From the NCBI GenBank assembly GCA_026874595.1, contig CM049314.1, forward strand, positions 33,178,229 through 33,242,228: a stretch of DNA of 64,000 bases, written 5' to 3'. This document shows, piece after piece, positions 45,161-58,409 of the stretch. Source of the stretch: Sipunculus nudus. Its lineage: Eukaryota > Annelida > Sipuncula > Golfingiida > Sipunculidae. The translations under genes were made by a program, and so were the position numbers. A model generated the notes under the pieces. It was not told the origin of the DNA and searched no databases. It saw only the letters and a program-made list of their open reading frames with translations. Every line of letters begins with the position of its first letter. The stretch's first letter is position 1.

Positions 45161-46618
45161 CTGTAGAAATAAACCATTGATCACCTGAATCCTGCCCAGT
45201 GAAATATCTGAAGTATAACAAGACCTTTGTTTATTGTTACACTTAAAATTGCATATTATTTTGTTGAAGCATAAACGGTGGTAGTATGAACAACTTACTA
45301 ATTATCTCAAGGGACGTCAACATCTACATACTACCAAGTCTATGACAGCTACGCTTTCACAGACCTTGATTCAGCGAGCCTCCCTTGGATTCTATTTCAT
45401 GAATGATAGACATACCCTGAAAGTGTTCGGAATCAAAACATCCAAGCGAATCCAACAAACAAAATGTAAATAATACTCTGTTCACATGCCGTCTGAACAG
45501 GATCACACGGACCAGACATGGAGCAGGTTTATATGGGGTTATTTATTGGTCAAATTCTCGATGCCCTCCCGGACTGCAAAACGTTTCATCTAGAACTAGT
45601 ACTAGACCTGTTCCGGCAGACAAGTATATGGGAGTCATTAGACTGGTTCAATTGCTTTGTTAAATACACAAATGATATACACGCCGTGTAGAGTGACTTG
45701 TTGAATCAAGCTCTGTGGAAGCTCTGTTAGTGAAAAACATTTGGTTATAATTATTAATATTAATATTTGTCCAGTATTTGACAAAATATGAAACATAAAA
45801 TTATGTTTTATTATAATTTTACAATTGATGACCTTTTTACATACTTTAAAGGTGACAGTTATGAATTACATCATTTATTCCGAGTACTGGAATTTATAAT
45901 CCCGACACCCAATCAGTTACCGCACATGTGAGCATGTAATCAGATAACACGTGATCTCTGGACACTTAATCTGACCCAATCCCATACAAATGAAAACTCG
46001 CCTTAATTTTGAGGTTTCTTGGTAAGGTTGGGCTTTTCAATAACAACAACCCCCCCCCCCCGACCTCCACCCCATACAAAATTTATAATTAGAAAAGTGA
46101 AAAAGATTGGAAGAGACGGAAGTTTAAAAAATGGCTGCCGTCTGACTCAATATCATGTGACTGCTTTAGAGCAGGATACCAGTCTATCTCAAAGCTGTTC
46201 AGACATAGAAAGTTAACTTCCACCGTCACGTGATTGGAAGGTACTCTTAAAAGGTTGACTCACCTGAAGATGGTGTCTTGGTGCTAGCAGCTGTAAAGTA
46301 TTACATAAAACGGTTATATATGGTTGCTAATGATCGTATCATGATGATGATTATTCTTTAACAATAAAGTTATTACTCAGAGACAAATGAACACCATAGA
46401 TAAGTATAAAATATATATAATAACATTAAAAAGGCTTTCTTTGTTTCCTCACTAAAATAACAGCCAATAAAAGCAAATTTCTATTTTTCATTGTATAGTA
46501 TAGCATTACACATTAGAGTAGAGTATAGTCGAATAGAGGTAAGGAGAGAATAGAATGGTAGAGAGGAAAGTATAGCATAGCATAGCCTATTATAGCATAT
46601 ATTAATTTGATATGGTGA

Positions 46619-46709
<91 letters not shown>

Positions 46710-48501
46710 TATACTATATCATAATTACCACAGCATAGCATAGTAATTATCATGTAAAAAGTTGGTCTTAATGAGCGATGATCTTCCTTACTCTACATAT
46801 GACATTGTTTGACATACCAATACACTAATCTGCTGTATTGCCAAATATAAGCTGTTGTTAGTGACTTTCATTTTGCCTGATAGATGCAACGGATTCAGCC
46901 TACCTAGGCAAAAGGCTTCGGCTTCGTCCAATGTGGGGCGCCACTTGTTTCCCTCGCATGTCATGAGCAACAGCCTGTCATTATCGCACGTGACCTGGAA
47001 CATGTTGTTTTTCTCCGGAACAGGAATTATTACACGGAACGGTGACTCCCGGGTGATTTCAGGACATCCGTAAACTAAAGAGAAATAGCAATATATAAAA
47101 TCCATATTACAAATAGACATGTGTGTACTCGTACGACAACCTGCTAGTTCGCACCAGGATATTCCGGTTGAAGACACAACAGTTGCGAGTAAATACGCAA
47201 ATTAGCGACAATTTTCACTTGCAATCACACTGAATTATACTTACGATACGTTTGATACATCGCACGAGTGTTGTACAAATGTCATAAGAACTAATAAATT
47301 TTGGCCCAAAATTACGCTGGAGTTCGTTACCTGTAGCGCGAATTTTTGTGCGATGTTCACAAGACATTCGCACAACATTTGTGAAATATTCCAACGACAC
47401 ACGCAAAAAAAATATGCTGTTGTTATTTGTTACACCTGCGAATCACCCATTCGCAATGTTCTACCATAGGTCGCGAACCCCTCACAAAACTGTCTCCCAA
47501 TTCCCACACTTCCTAACTTGCGGAAACTGACTTAGGAATAGTACCATGCAGACAGGTTCGAGACGGGTTAGAGACACCAGCGACGCCTCGACTGAAAACT
47601 TGTCGTGGGAATTTTTTAACATGTTTAAAATTTGTGCGACAAAGGGGCGAAACTTTGCGAATCACACGAGGAAATTGAGAACCTCCGCGAATATTCCGAG
47701 ACACTTTTTAAACTCTCTCGTGAATGCCGTTCGCAATTTGAAGCAAGCTGTCGCAGCCCAGTGAGATACAGGCTAAAATTTGCCACAGTAAAACAGCCTT
47801 GATGTCATAATAGCTCGATGAAGCGGGAAAAAAAGTGAACGGTTAATATGGCCTGTTATTTAATAAGAGTACATGCAGCCTGTAAAGTTCCGTAAAAGAA
47901 TTTTCCGGAGGTTCCAAAAAGAACCATGAGTTAAAGTTCAAGTAAGAACCATTAAGATTTTTTTACATTTTTTTGTATGTTTCGATATAAAAAGTCACAC
48001 GATCAGGGAAAATCATGATAAAAACAAAATCTTTTTGCTAAACAGGTAAAAAAACACTACATAACAAAGGAAACCTTATCATTTGTATTATGTTATCATC
48101 TGGAAACATGAAAATAGAAATAAAAATTTTTGATGCGGGGGTTTAAATTGACGCTGGCGGTGCCTGAGAACGAAACCTTGTATATTTATTTATTTTTTAA
48201 GGGAGAGGGTTATTCTCTTTCTTGTTACATGTATCTGTTTATTATGCGCCAGGCGTTCTGATTCGTGTTAGGCTCAAGCCCTGGGCGTTGCTATGGGACC
48301 CTGGCTTGTAGAGACACAGCGCTCGTTGAATAGTCAAGAATACTAGTATTCTGGTCTGTTCATGCGCTGTGGGCGCGTGTTTATTGTTGTGTTCTTTCGA
48401 ATGTTCGTGAAAGGTTTCTACTTGGCACCCTATTTTGGGTACACGGACTGGGTCACATGCCATTTTCCCTGCCAATTACACAACCAGGTCCAGGTCGCGA
48501 T

Positions 48502-48540
<39 letters not shown>

Positions 48541-51500
48541 ATAGGATGGAGCATTTCAATTTTGTAATCGCAGGTAAGTTGGTGAGGGCAGATACCGGCT
48601 AACAGACGACTGTTAAGGCGCGCACGCCAAAGTTTTTAAAACAAGTGACCCATGGGTCATGACGCTCAGCTGCCAAGCATGACTTGCGACATCATGGGCT
48701 GCTAATCACAACTAGTAAACAGAACCTAGATGCCAATTTTGTTTAAACTTTCTACATTGCCATTAATTTTTATCATATATGTCTGGTAAAAACATAGTGA
48801 ACTAGATGTTTCTTGGCACCGCAGGTGCCAGAGTATCCCCAGACATAGTAGCCCCCCCCCCCTTTAAGAATAGGCCCCCATTTTTAGCAGTATATACTGA
48901 CACTTGGCAAGCAGTTATTGTTTCTTCCATCTATCAATCCACAATCTTTTTGAAGATGTTGTTTCTGTGACCTTGACCTTTGACCTCATGACCCAAAAAT
49001 CAATTGGGGTCTTGCTTTTTCAATGGGACATGTATAAGTCAAGTTTGAAATCTATACATAAAAAAAGCAGGAATTATCATCCAGAAACTAATATTTGGAC
49101 AGATGGCTCCTGTGGCCTTGACCTTTGACCTTGTGACCCCAAAATTGATATTGAACATCCACTTTTATATATAAATCAATAGAGGTCTAGATTTATTGAT
49201 GGGCCATATATAAGTCAAGTTTGAAATCCATATATTAATCCATGCTTGAATTGTCATCTCAGGAACTAATTTTTGGACAGATGGCTCCTGTGACTTTCAC
49301 CTTTGACCTTGTGACCTTACAACTGACAGGCATCTTCCTCTATTGGCAGGGGAACTGTATGTGCAAGATGAAATGTCTGAGATGAAATGCTTGGCTGAAA
49401 ATGCATCCACATCTTTTTGAAGATGTGTCCTGTGACCTTGACCTTTGACCTCATGATCCCAAAATCAATTCGGGTCTTGCTTTTCCAATGGGACATATAC
49501 AAGTCAAGTTTGAAATCAATACATCAATAAAAGCAGGCATTATCATCCAGAAACTAATTTTTGGACAGATGGCTCCTGTGACCTTCACCTTTGACCTTGT
49601 GACCTCAAAATTCATAGGGGTCTTCAACTCTTGGCAGGTTATCTATATGTGCAAGATGAAAGATCTGAGATGAATTGTTTGGCTGAAAATGCATCCACAA
49701 TCTTTTTAAAGATGTGTCCCGTGACCTTGACCTTTGACCTCATGACCCCATAATCAATTCAGGTCTTGCTTTTCCAATGGGTCATATACAAGTCAAGTTT
49801 GAAATCCATAAATCAATAAGAGCAGGAGAAACTAATTTTTGGACAGATGGCTCCTGTGACCTTCAACTTTGACCTTGTGACCTCAAAATTGATAGGGGTC
49901 TTCCTCTATTAGCAGATGAACTATATGTGCAAGATGAAAGGTCTGAGATGAAATGTATTGCTGAAAATGCATCCACAATCTTTTTAAAGATGTGTCCTGT
50001 GACCTTGACCTTTGACCTCATGACCCAAAATCAATTGGAGTCTTCCTTTTTCAATGGGACATATATAAGTCAAGTTTGAAATCAATACATTAATAAAAGC
50101 AGGAATTATCATCCAGAAACTAATTTTTTGACATATAGCTCCTGTGGCTTCGATCTTTGTTCTTGTGACCCCAAAATTGATATGGATCATCCACTATTGG
50201 CAAGTGAGCTATATATATAAGATGGAAGACCTTGAAAGTTTGGCTTAAAATGCATCCACAGTATCTTGTAAGATGCAAGTCCAGTGACCTTGACCTTAGA
50301 CCTAATGACCCTAGAACCTATAGGGTTCTTACTTTAGTAGTGGGCCATACATAAGTCACGTTTGAAATCCATATGGCTATCAACACTGGAGATATCATAA
50401 GAGGTGTGTGATTTTCACCAAATATGGACACATTAAGGGTCAAGGCCACTCTCATGGTAAAGGTCATGACCCAAATGTAAACAGACCTCATCCCATAGCC
50501 CATCTCTCTACATGTGCATAATATGAAAGAAATCTGTCCATTAGTTTTAACTTATAATGCTTACAGTACTGTCAAGTGGCAATTATGGGGGTATTAAAAG
50601 GCGCAAAAACAAAAAAAGGATAATAAGTGGCACCACAAGTTTCCGGTATATCACAAGGCTATCCAAGATCTTCGGTCACCTTAATTTTTAGACCAGTCCA
50701 TGCAAGCTTACTTGAGATATTTAAGAATTTGTGTTATTTTCAGCAATTATGGACCTATTCAAGGTCAAGGTCATTTTCCTAGCATAGGTCATGACCCCAT
50801 TTTAAATAGGCTTCGTCCCCTTACCTATATCTATACAAATGTAAAGTTTAAAAAATCAGTGAAATATTTTTTGAGTTATCCCACTCACAAGGTTTTTCTG
50901 CGGCGGCGGCGGGACCGTCGTGAAACCATAGTATCCCGACTTTGTCTGGGGATACAATGATGGTCTGAGGCAAAATGTAAGGTTGTTGAGCTATCAGGAA
51001 CTAATCCCACAGCTTGCTCGATACCTGTCAGTCTCAAAAGGAATACCACATAGGCCACATTTAAGATCAAAATATAGCAAAAGGTCAAGAAAATCCATGC
51101 AAGAATTATTGTGAAATGGGTGCTTCCATAATAATTTTTATTCAATACAAACCAACTGTACTGAGCTTTCATAATTGATGGTCATATTTATTAAGAAATC
51201 TTTGACCCAATGCATGATAACATTAATATACATCCCACTGCATTCACTTTAATAGTTCTTGAGATAATATGTTCTAAAGGAATTTAAAGATGGCTTCCTG
51301 GTGGCCATATTGGATTTCTGACAGGTCGGAAATTGAACAACAAACATCCTCTAAAAGGGACCAAACATCATAAAAAAATCACAGAATCTGCCCTGGCAAA
51401 AGGATTTCTAAAATGGCTACCTGGCAGATATAATGGTTTTCTGACAAGTCTGACATTTGATATCACACATCCTCCAATAAGACACTAAACTTGTAGCAAT

Positions 51501-54500
51501 TGCTTCAAAGAATGTAACAGTTATGAATGTCCAAAACAATTCAAAAGGCATGATCAGGTTGGAGAGCTCTCATATCAGATTTGTGAACATGCAAATGTAA
51601 AAAGTGCAAGTCCAATTTGTTTAATTATCAGCTTGCTATTCAATGGGGTCAGCAGGGTAGGTAAACTGCAAAACCTAACAGGAAAGAAATGCAGAAAGCA
51701 TCACTAAGAGTCTTGTAATCAAATAAAGCCATCCTAAATCCAGGTAAAGGCCCACATATTATCAGAACAAACACTTGCTGGTATATCTGATTTTTATAAT
51801 ATTATTCAGATATCTAGAAAACTAAGTTTATTGCTATGATTCCATGATATAAACTGCAAAATGTTCCCATCATTTTAAAAATCAGTAGCTAAACCTTAAC
51901 ACTTAACTCTCATGGTCTTAATGCCTGGCCAAAGCATTTAGCCAACAGTGTTTTTGTTATGCACTAATGATATATCCTTATCACTCCATGAGCTGATACA
52001 AAAGGGAGTCATATATCACAAGTGTCACTGACAATTATGGGCACATAGTGAGATGTACCAGTTGTTAGTGCCATGGTTATATATACAAGAAAACAAGAAA
52101 AATAGAGATGGTCTACAAAATAAGTTATTGTGAACATACCTGACCTATGACCTTGGCTTTTTGCCCACATATCAACTGGATTCTTTCTAAATGATGGGTA
52201 ACTACTTACCACTTACATCTGGCCGGGTGTAATTACTTGGCAACCAATGAGTGAATAACTTAGACCTGCAACCTTTAACCTCCTGACCAGCTGACCTCAA
52301 AATTAATTAGTTATTTCTTCATGCAAAAAGACCCATAAATATGAAGTTTGAATCAAATTCAGTGATGCATAGATGTGGCATATGTGAAAGACTGAAGGTT
52401 TGGGTTGAACAGTTTCACTTGAAATATGTTCACAAGCATTTAGAACAATATTGTGACCTTGACCTTTGACCTTTTGAACTCAACATCAATAGGCTTCTTC
52501 TCCTATTGGTAGGCAAACATTATATGACAGATGAAAAGTATAGATTGAAAAGTTTGCCTTAAAATGACTCCACGCTAGAAGAGGGTTCTGTGAACTTGAC
52601 CTTTGACCTCAAAATCAACAGGTCTTTTCCCCTGTTGGCAGAGAAGCGATATCAGTGCCGAAAGGTTTGAAATGAAAGGTCTAGCTTGAAATGTGTCCAC
52701 AACCTTTTCAAAGAAGTGCATCCTGAGGCTTTTCAAAGAAGTTGGTTCTGTGACCTTGACCTTTGACCTTGTGACCTCAAAATAATTATGGTTCTTCCCC
52801 TGTTGGTAGGTGAGCTGTATGTGAAAGATGGAAGGTTTGGGATGAAACTTTTGGCTAAAAGAATTATTTCTGGGGGTGCAAACACACCCCATAACTTCGA
52901 GAATATAGGTCGCAGTGACCTAATTTCAGGTTTGCAAGGAGATCTTTTTAGAACCTCTAAGACTGCATAGGGTTCATGGCCCTAGCCCCTACTGTTACGA
53001 TTTGTGCCCTGCTAACGGACGCCGGACAAAGACCCATCGCTATAGCCCAGCATGACTGAAAGTCAGCTGAGCTTAAAAAAAAAGAAAAAGGATGTAAGAG
53101 CGCAGAGGCAAGAATGGGGGGGGGGGGGGGGGGGGTAACAACATGTAATATCGAAATAATTGTATCCGCTAAAACGACGTTTCGCGGATTATATGTTTTT
53201 GACCGGGTTCCGCCGCCGCCGCCGCGTTCGTTTCCGGAGAACTCCTTTGAGACTACTGGACGGATTTCCGAAACTTACACCAATTATCGGGTCACATGTG
53301 AACTGGTGCCTAACCAATTGGCCTTGACCTCTGACCTTTCCTCTCTGCCAAGCGTCCGTTTGTGCGTATGTTTCCACACATAAACCCACATATTGTTTGA
53401 CCGATCAGGAAAAAATCTTTGTACAAATGTAGCCCTTGGATACCTTTATAATATACACAAAAAATGGTGGCGCCACCTGCAGCCGTTTTTGCACAGTGTC
53501 CATCTGTTCATCTGCCTTGGGGTAAAATCACTCATATCTCTGCAGTGGTTTGACTAATTCACCTGAAATTCGGCATGCGTATACATCCTAGATAGCTTTC
53601 TTGATTTAAGGACAGGTGGCGCCATCTACATTCACGTTCACGCTGCAGACATCCAAGCTCATATCTCAGGAACCGTTCGACCAATCAGGAAAAGTTTTTA
53701 CACAAATATATCCCTTGGATAGCTTTATAACATACACAAAAATGGCGCCACCTGCAGCCATTTTTGCACAACATCTGTTTGTCTGCCTGGGGTTAAAATC
53801 ACTCATATCTCTGCAGTGGTTGGACCAAATTACCTGTAATTCGGCATGCGTATACATCCTGGATAGCTTTTTTGATTTTATGACAGGTGGCGCCAGCTTC
53901 ATTCAGGTTCACGCTGCAGACATTAATGCTTATATCTCCGGACTCGTTCGACTTATCAGGAAATTAATTTAACACAAATGTAGCCCTTGGATACCTTTAT
54001 AATATACACAAAAATGGTGGCTCCATCTGCAGCCATTTTTGCACAGCGTCCATCTGTTTGTCTGCTGTGGGATAAAATCACTCGTATCTCTGCAGTGGTT
54101 TGACTTTTCAAGCTGAAATTTTGCATGTGTATACATCTTGGATAGTTTCTCGTTCAAATTACAGGTGGCGCCACCTACAATCATGTTGACGTGGCAGACA
54201 TCCATTCTAATATGTAACACATGTAACTCTATTTCCCCTTGCCACTCAATCCATGCCTCACTTAACCCGTCCTACTCTGATTTTGGCGGATACACGTAGT
54301 CGCTTGTCGACTACCCGTATTCTAGTTTTTACCAGAGGTTGCTGCTTCACAATGGGTCTCGGCGTCAGGTCCGGAATATGTGCAGGGAGCTGGATAATAA
54401 CTTTAAGCAGGGGGATTTGTAGTCTAAAATTAACAGTAAGGCAGGTTTAGCCATCACCCCCCCCCCCCCCCCCCTTCGTTCCCGATTTTGCTTATACTGG

Positions 54501-55782
54501 CTACAGATAGCAGATCAAGTTACGCTGTCTGGCGATATACAGATAAATTTATGCTAGAACACGTGTAGTACACTGACGGAATGTTGTCATAGAATAATAG
54601 GCTCAAGGATGACTTGTGGAAAATCCAATGAGATGTTCGAGTAACACGTGAATACATGGCTTGCTTGTTTAAGAGCCAGATAGCTTGATTTTATGCAGCC
54701 AAGCCAAACTTCCCATTAAGAGCTTACTGTTGATAAATGGTTAACCTGGCTGACTGTTGGAATATACGCGTATCAGCTTGATTCCGACAGCTCTGCATAT
54801 GATGGTGGCAATTTGGCATAAATTCATATTTCCTTGAGATAATCAATATGTGCTGGTATTGTTAAAATAATTACATAACATATAATTACATTATCAAATG
54901 AATATATGTTAATTGATAAATGTATAATTTTTTCTGCAGATTTTCTAATAAATATAAACAGTTTATATTTAATGATGTCATATATATATTTATAATACAT
55001 ATACAGAATATGAAATGTTAGCATGCATCTTGTAAACTTAATGCATTGATTAAAAGATCCATCCTTTTTCGCTTATGATACATCTTGTATATTCTTCAAA
55101 ATAACGCTACAAATAATAATTACTGATATTAAATTGATTTTATATGATATACGTTATACTATGGTATTAATTGACAAACGGTTCATTAATTTTTTTTTAA
55201 TGCTTAATCCTTTCTCACGTAATTCCGTTTTTTTTAGTCAAATGCCTTTTCAGGCTAGAGTTCCAGTATGGCATCGCACACACACACTTACACACACACA
55301 CACACACCCTCACACACAAACAGTTGCTCTTACACGGTCACACGGCATTTCTCTCTTGCTTTCCACCTTACCTTTGTGAATACAGAAATTTATTGGCACA
55401 ACCCAAAAAAGCATTCAAATGATTTAAATAATGACACTTTTTTAATATTTTGAAATAAGTTTTAAATAAGAAGAGCTTTATGTATAATAATTAGGTTTGA
55501 CTTGGGAAACACTGTTATTTTATTCATACCAAATCTTATCCTATATATATATATTGGCAATAAAGACCAGATATACCATATCAGATCCATGAGACCAGAT
55601 ATACCATATCAGATCCATGAGACACATATGATACCTGCCCGGGTCTCTGAAAAAGTCAGATAAACTTAATTAAGTATCTTAATGTATACCAAGCCAGGGA
55701 AAGCAGTTGTAACATCTGACCTACCTTTCGTGAAGAAGAAGAGAAGAAATAAAGCCACAATTAGTTTTAAGGCAGTCATCAT
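45048..55782 (-). CDS. Small GPI-type protein with the four-cysteine domain (paralogue without CUB)
   Basis: Predicted join on the minus strand: 55782-55725, 47074-46904, 46290-46264, 45160-45048; 122 aa. Every intron is GT..AG and phase 1. Order: signal peptide MMTALKLIVALFLLFFFTK, four-cysteine domain (20-77; Cys 23, 49, 59, 75), Ser/Thr-rich linker, then IALYGFLGMFALRLVT at the stop, consistent with GPI anchoring. An AATAAA lies at 44886-44881, about 160 bp past the stop. The four-cysteine domain is homologous to that of the CUB gene on the same strand, so the two arose by duplication. I found no CUB exon in the 8.6-kb first intron. The weakest link is the distant signal-peptide exon, placed by phase and order only. 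Confidence 0.7.
46264..46290 (-). CDS. Paralogue exon 3: Ser/Thr micro-exon
   Basis: A 27-bp, phase 1-1 exon with acceptor AATACTTTACAG and donor CTTCAG|GTGAGT, encoding ASTKTPSS. It is comparable to the stalk micro-exons of the CUB gene. Confidence 0.65.
46480..46745. repeat. TAGCA/TAGAG repeats and (AT)n
   Basis: Degenerate 5-bp motifs (ATAGC, TAGAG) followed by two TA dinucleotide tracts (46621-46705), in the intron between exons 2 and 3 of the small paralogue. Confidence 0.88.
46904..47074 (-). CDS. Paralogue exon 2: four-cysteine domain
   Basis: A 171-bp, phase 1-1 exon with acceptor TTGCTATTTCTCTTTAG and donor CCTAG|GTAGGC. It encodes YGCPEITRESPFRVIIPVPE and on to MTCEGNKWRPT..AFCLG. 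The pattern is C-x25-C-x9-C-x15-C against C-x27-C-x9-C-x15-C in the CUB gene. Confidence 0.88.
47080..48495. other. Intron 1 of the paralogue, TTCGC-rich segment
   Basis: 47178-47770 is unusually rich in TTCGC/GCGAA/CGCAA words in both orientations and may be a decayed transposon; no TIRs are certain. 47930-48540 is unstructured, ending in an (AT)n tract (48503-48535). Confidence 0.5.
48900..52980. repeat. Degenerate repeat with nuclear-receptor half-site clusters
   Basis: At least 14 copies of a block centred on TGACCTTGACCTTTGACCT, at about 48968, 49112, 49289, 49432, 49577, 49721, 49857, 50000, 50286, 52452, 52594, 52753 and weaker sites, spaced roughly 140-150 bp to 52.9 kb. Shared flanking text (GGACAGATGGCTCCTGTG, CAAGTCAAGTTTGAAATC) shows a tandemly amplified ~290-bp unit between 48.9 and 50.3 kb. 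The reverse complement of the core reads AGGTCA-A-AGGTCA-AGGTCA. Confidence 0.88.
51235..51490. repeat. About 120-bp imperfect direct repeat
   Basis: Blocks ATGGCTTCCTGGTGGCCATA..GGATTTCTGACAGGTC and ATGGCTACCTGGCAGATATA..GGTTTTCTGACAAGTC recur about 120 bp apart, each followed by CA.ACATCCTC.AA. This is part of the same repeat-rich intron. Confidence 0.7.
53400..54215. repeat. About 270-bp tandem repeat with GGTGGCGCCACC
   Basis: Three imperfect units. Each holds an ATGG(TGG)CGCCACCTGCAGCC block, CATATCTCTGCAGTGGTT, GGCATGCGTATACATCC and ACAGGTGGCGCCA. Related single blocks occur at 58870, 60200, 61600 and 61725. GGTGGCGCCACC is a perfect palindrome. Confidence 0.85.
54220..55720. other. 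Paralogue intron 1, distal part
   Basis: No exon recognised. A poly-C run is at about 54458, a CA-rich stretch at 55275-55320, and a 30-bp direct repeat (GAGACCAGATATACCATATC) at about 55563-55625. Confidence 0.6.
55725..55782 (-). CDS. Paralogue exon 1: signal peptide
   Basis: A 58-bp segment from an ATG-ATG start to donor ACGAAAG|GTAGGT, phase 1. It encodes an almost purely hydrophobic leader with one Lys. It matches the phase and role of exon 1 in the CUB gene. Assignment to the downstream exon 8.6 kb away is inference. Confidence 0.6.
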
Positions 55783-56945
55783 GATTAAGAGTTGCACTGC
55801 AGCAGTTACTAGCAAGCAGATTGGTGTACCTCTATGAGCTGTGTGGATTAAACGGATCAGCAGGCGCTATATCTGCACTCAGGGAGATCCGTAACATGAC
55901 TGTGGGTTTTCCCCGAGTGATGAAACTCGCACAGTACATATTGTGTATCGCTGTTAACAGGATGACGAAATGAGGAGCTGTGAGCACATGCAGCCAGGCC
56001 ATTATAATATAAGCCTGTTTTTTTTAGCACAGGCTGACATGCAGATGAATAAATCATTACGTATTCCACCAAGTTATAGTTATATATAAATGTATAACAT
56101 TAAAACTTCCCACCTCTGTTGGTACTGGTTTTAGTGTCGTTCAAATGTTTTTTATAGTTGATGCAGGGACGTCAATACGGTGTGTGTGTGTGTGTGTGTG
56201 CCGGGGGGGGGGGTGGTATATATCCCCACCACTTTTTTTGCAGGGGTTGGATGGTTCATGTAATAACCCCCTGCTATTCATAGGATAATGTTTATATATC
56301 GAAAATTAAATATATTAATAATTAGAATTACAGACTTTGGTTAAATATTAAATATCGGAACTTGATTTAGAATTCTACCTATACTGGAAACATAGAACCA
56401 TATTTTTTAAAACATTTTACTTAATTGTAATATATTTGAACTGTGTCATAAGGAAAATAAAGGTATATATATAAAGATTACCTGCTCGGTGAATTTCCCC
56501 AGTTAGCCAGATGTCGGTTTATTATGTAATACTAGATGAACATGCATAAGCATAACACAGAGACTTTATGATCAAGAAATATCTGTTTATATTAAATGCT
56601 ATTTTTTATTAAAATTTTTAGAGAAAAACTCCAGAGAGTTCATTGGTCAGGATAGCTTTAGCAACAATTGACTTTTATACCTCCGCAATTATGTAACCCA
56701 CAACTTCAGATATCATGTTTTACCCGTTTGTCAATATTGATGAGTTTACAAACATGTTGTTGATAAACAGTCATAAAACCTTCACAAAGGCCTTATAAGA
56801 ACATTTCACAACCAATATTACCCTAAGATTACTAATATATACACAGAGGAAGCCGGAAACCACATTCATTTTCAAAAGATAGGTGAATGGGCACCTTTAA
56901 TGAACTGTTGGTAATTCCTGTGTAGAAAACTTCCTATAAAAAAAC
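55783..56945. other. Upstream of the small paralogue
   Basis: The putative promoter side of the minus-strand paralogue. No clear TATA/CCAAT cluster. (GT)n is followed by poly-G at 56180-56215. Confidence 0.5.
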
Positions 56946-56949
56946 TCAA

Positions 56950-58300
56950 TTTTTCATTAAAACCCATTGTTACACTTCAAGTCTGCCTAATATCAAAACC
57001 ACTGATCTTTTTTTGATCAGTTTTTATATACAATTTACTTCTGTCCACACGTAATGCACTTTTTAAAAAATTAGGAAATATATTTAACCATTTAACATGA
57101 GAATTGCTGAAGCTAGAGACTTTTTTTCAGGGATATAACTTTACTTAATTAAGATTCAATTGTGTACTCAAAATTAGATCTGATTTTTGCCAATATCATA
57201 AGTTATTAGCATTAATAATAAATCAGTACCTTAAATTTTTGTCCAATTTTGGCCAAGGCACGTGTTTTTCCTTGTATGCACTGTTGATTTTATTTTCACA
57301 GCATGTATACATAATGATTTAATCTTTTAAAAATCTGACTTTTTCAAAGGAATTGATTGAAAAGAGTAGGTTTTATTCAAGTTTTGAGACACTGTGTCAA
57401 GTGATATTTACATCAGCCAGCCCAGTGTAACAGTGGTGTATAGTGGGTGATGTTATGTAATCACTCCTCACTCCATGCATATGCAGGCAGCTTAGCTTTG
57501 CTGGGCTTCAACAAGGTCCAGCTTGGCTTCCCTCTGCACCCCTCCCGCTCCCCCAACTACTTTTTCTGTGTTAAAGTACACATTTAATTGTGCCCATGCA
57601 CAAAGTGATGTATTTGCTATTAAAGTGTGGAGCACTCCATAAATATCTCTTGCCATGCATACTACTGGTACACTCTAAAGATTTTGGGCACACTTTCCTG
57701 GAATTTAATCTTTAAACTGTATTTAGAATTATTATTTACATTTACACATTTTTTAACAAATATATCCTTTGGTATAACTCTTAACCCTTATAACCTATTT
57801 TCCCTTATTGCATGATTAAATGGTTTAAGGTGTATATTACAGAGTAAAATATATACTTATTAGATTTTGTTTATGCTCATTTGAAGATGTACAATTCTAA
57901 TTTTTACATACTTTATTTAAGTCAATAAATGAAATGTGTATAATTATTCAACAGATGGTATCCACTTCCTTCCTTATTCTATATTTTACAGGGTTTCATA
58001 TATTCCTAGTGGGTATTTTAACATGTATTACTTTCACATAGTTAAAATACAGATAGCTTTACAAATATTTGATCATGAGAGGCTCCTGCATCTTAATTTA
58101 ATGTAGTCCAAAAAGTTTCATCTGGTATTTGTGTTGCATTCATATATTTAGTATTTGATTATCACGAAATAGCAAGGCCTTTTCCTCTTAGCTTTTCAAA
58201 TGCTTATATGTAAAAAAAAACAGAAGTAAGTTCATGTTGCATTTGCTAAAATTTTACAAAATTCAGCTGAGTGCTGTGACCCATGGGTCCCTTGTTTTAA
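56950..58300. repeat. Degenerate interspersed repeat, copy 2 (uninterrupted)
   Basis: Collinear with 7640-8982 plus 10318-10440. It provides the empty-site sequence CACGAAATAGCAAGGCC corresponding to the hAT-like insertion. No coding domain is visible. Confidence 0.75.
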
Positions 58301-58409
58301 TTTTATTATTTATTTGCTTTATGGATGGTGATGGACAGTTTATATGATGATATGCATGCACACATTGTGCATGTCTGCATGGTTGCAATTACCTAGCAAC
58401 TTATCCATT

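Noticed and set aside
47100-55700. CUB exon in the second paralogue
   Set aside because: I looked for CGG..., PGYP..Y..N..C.W and CRDY-like text on the minus strand and saw none; the intron is filled with repeats.
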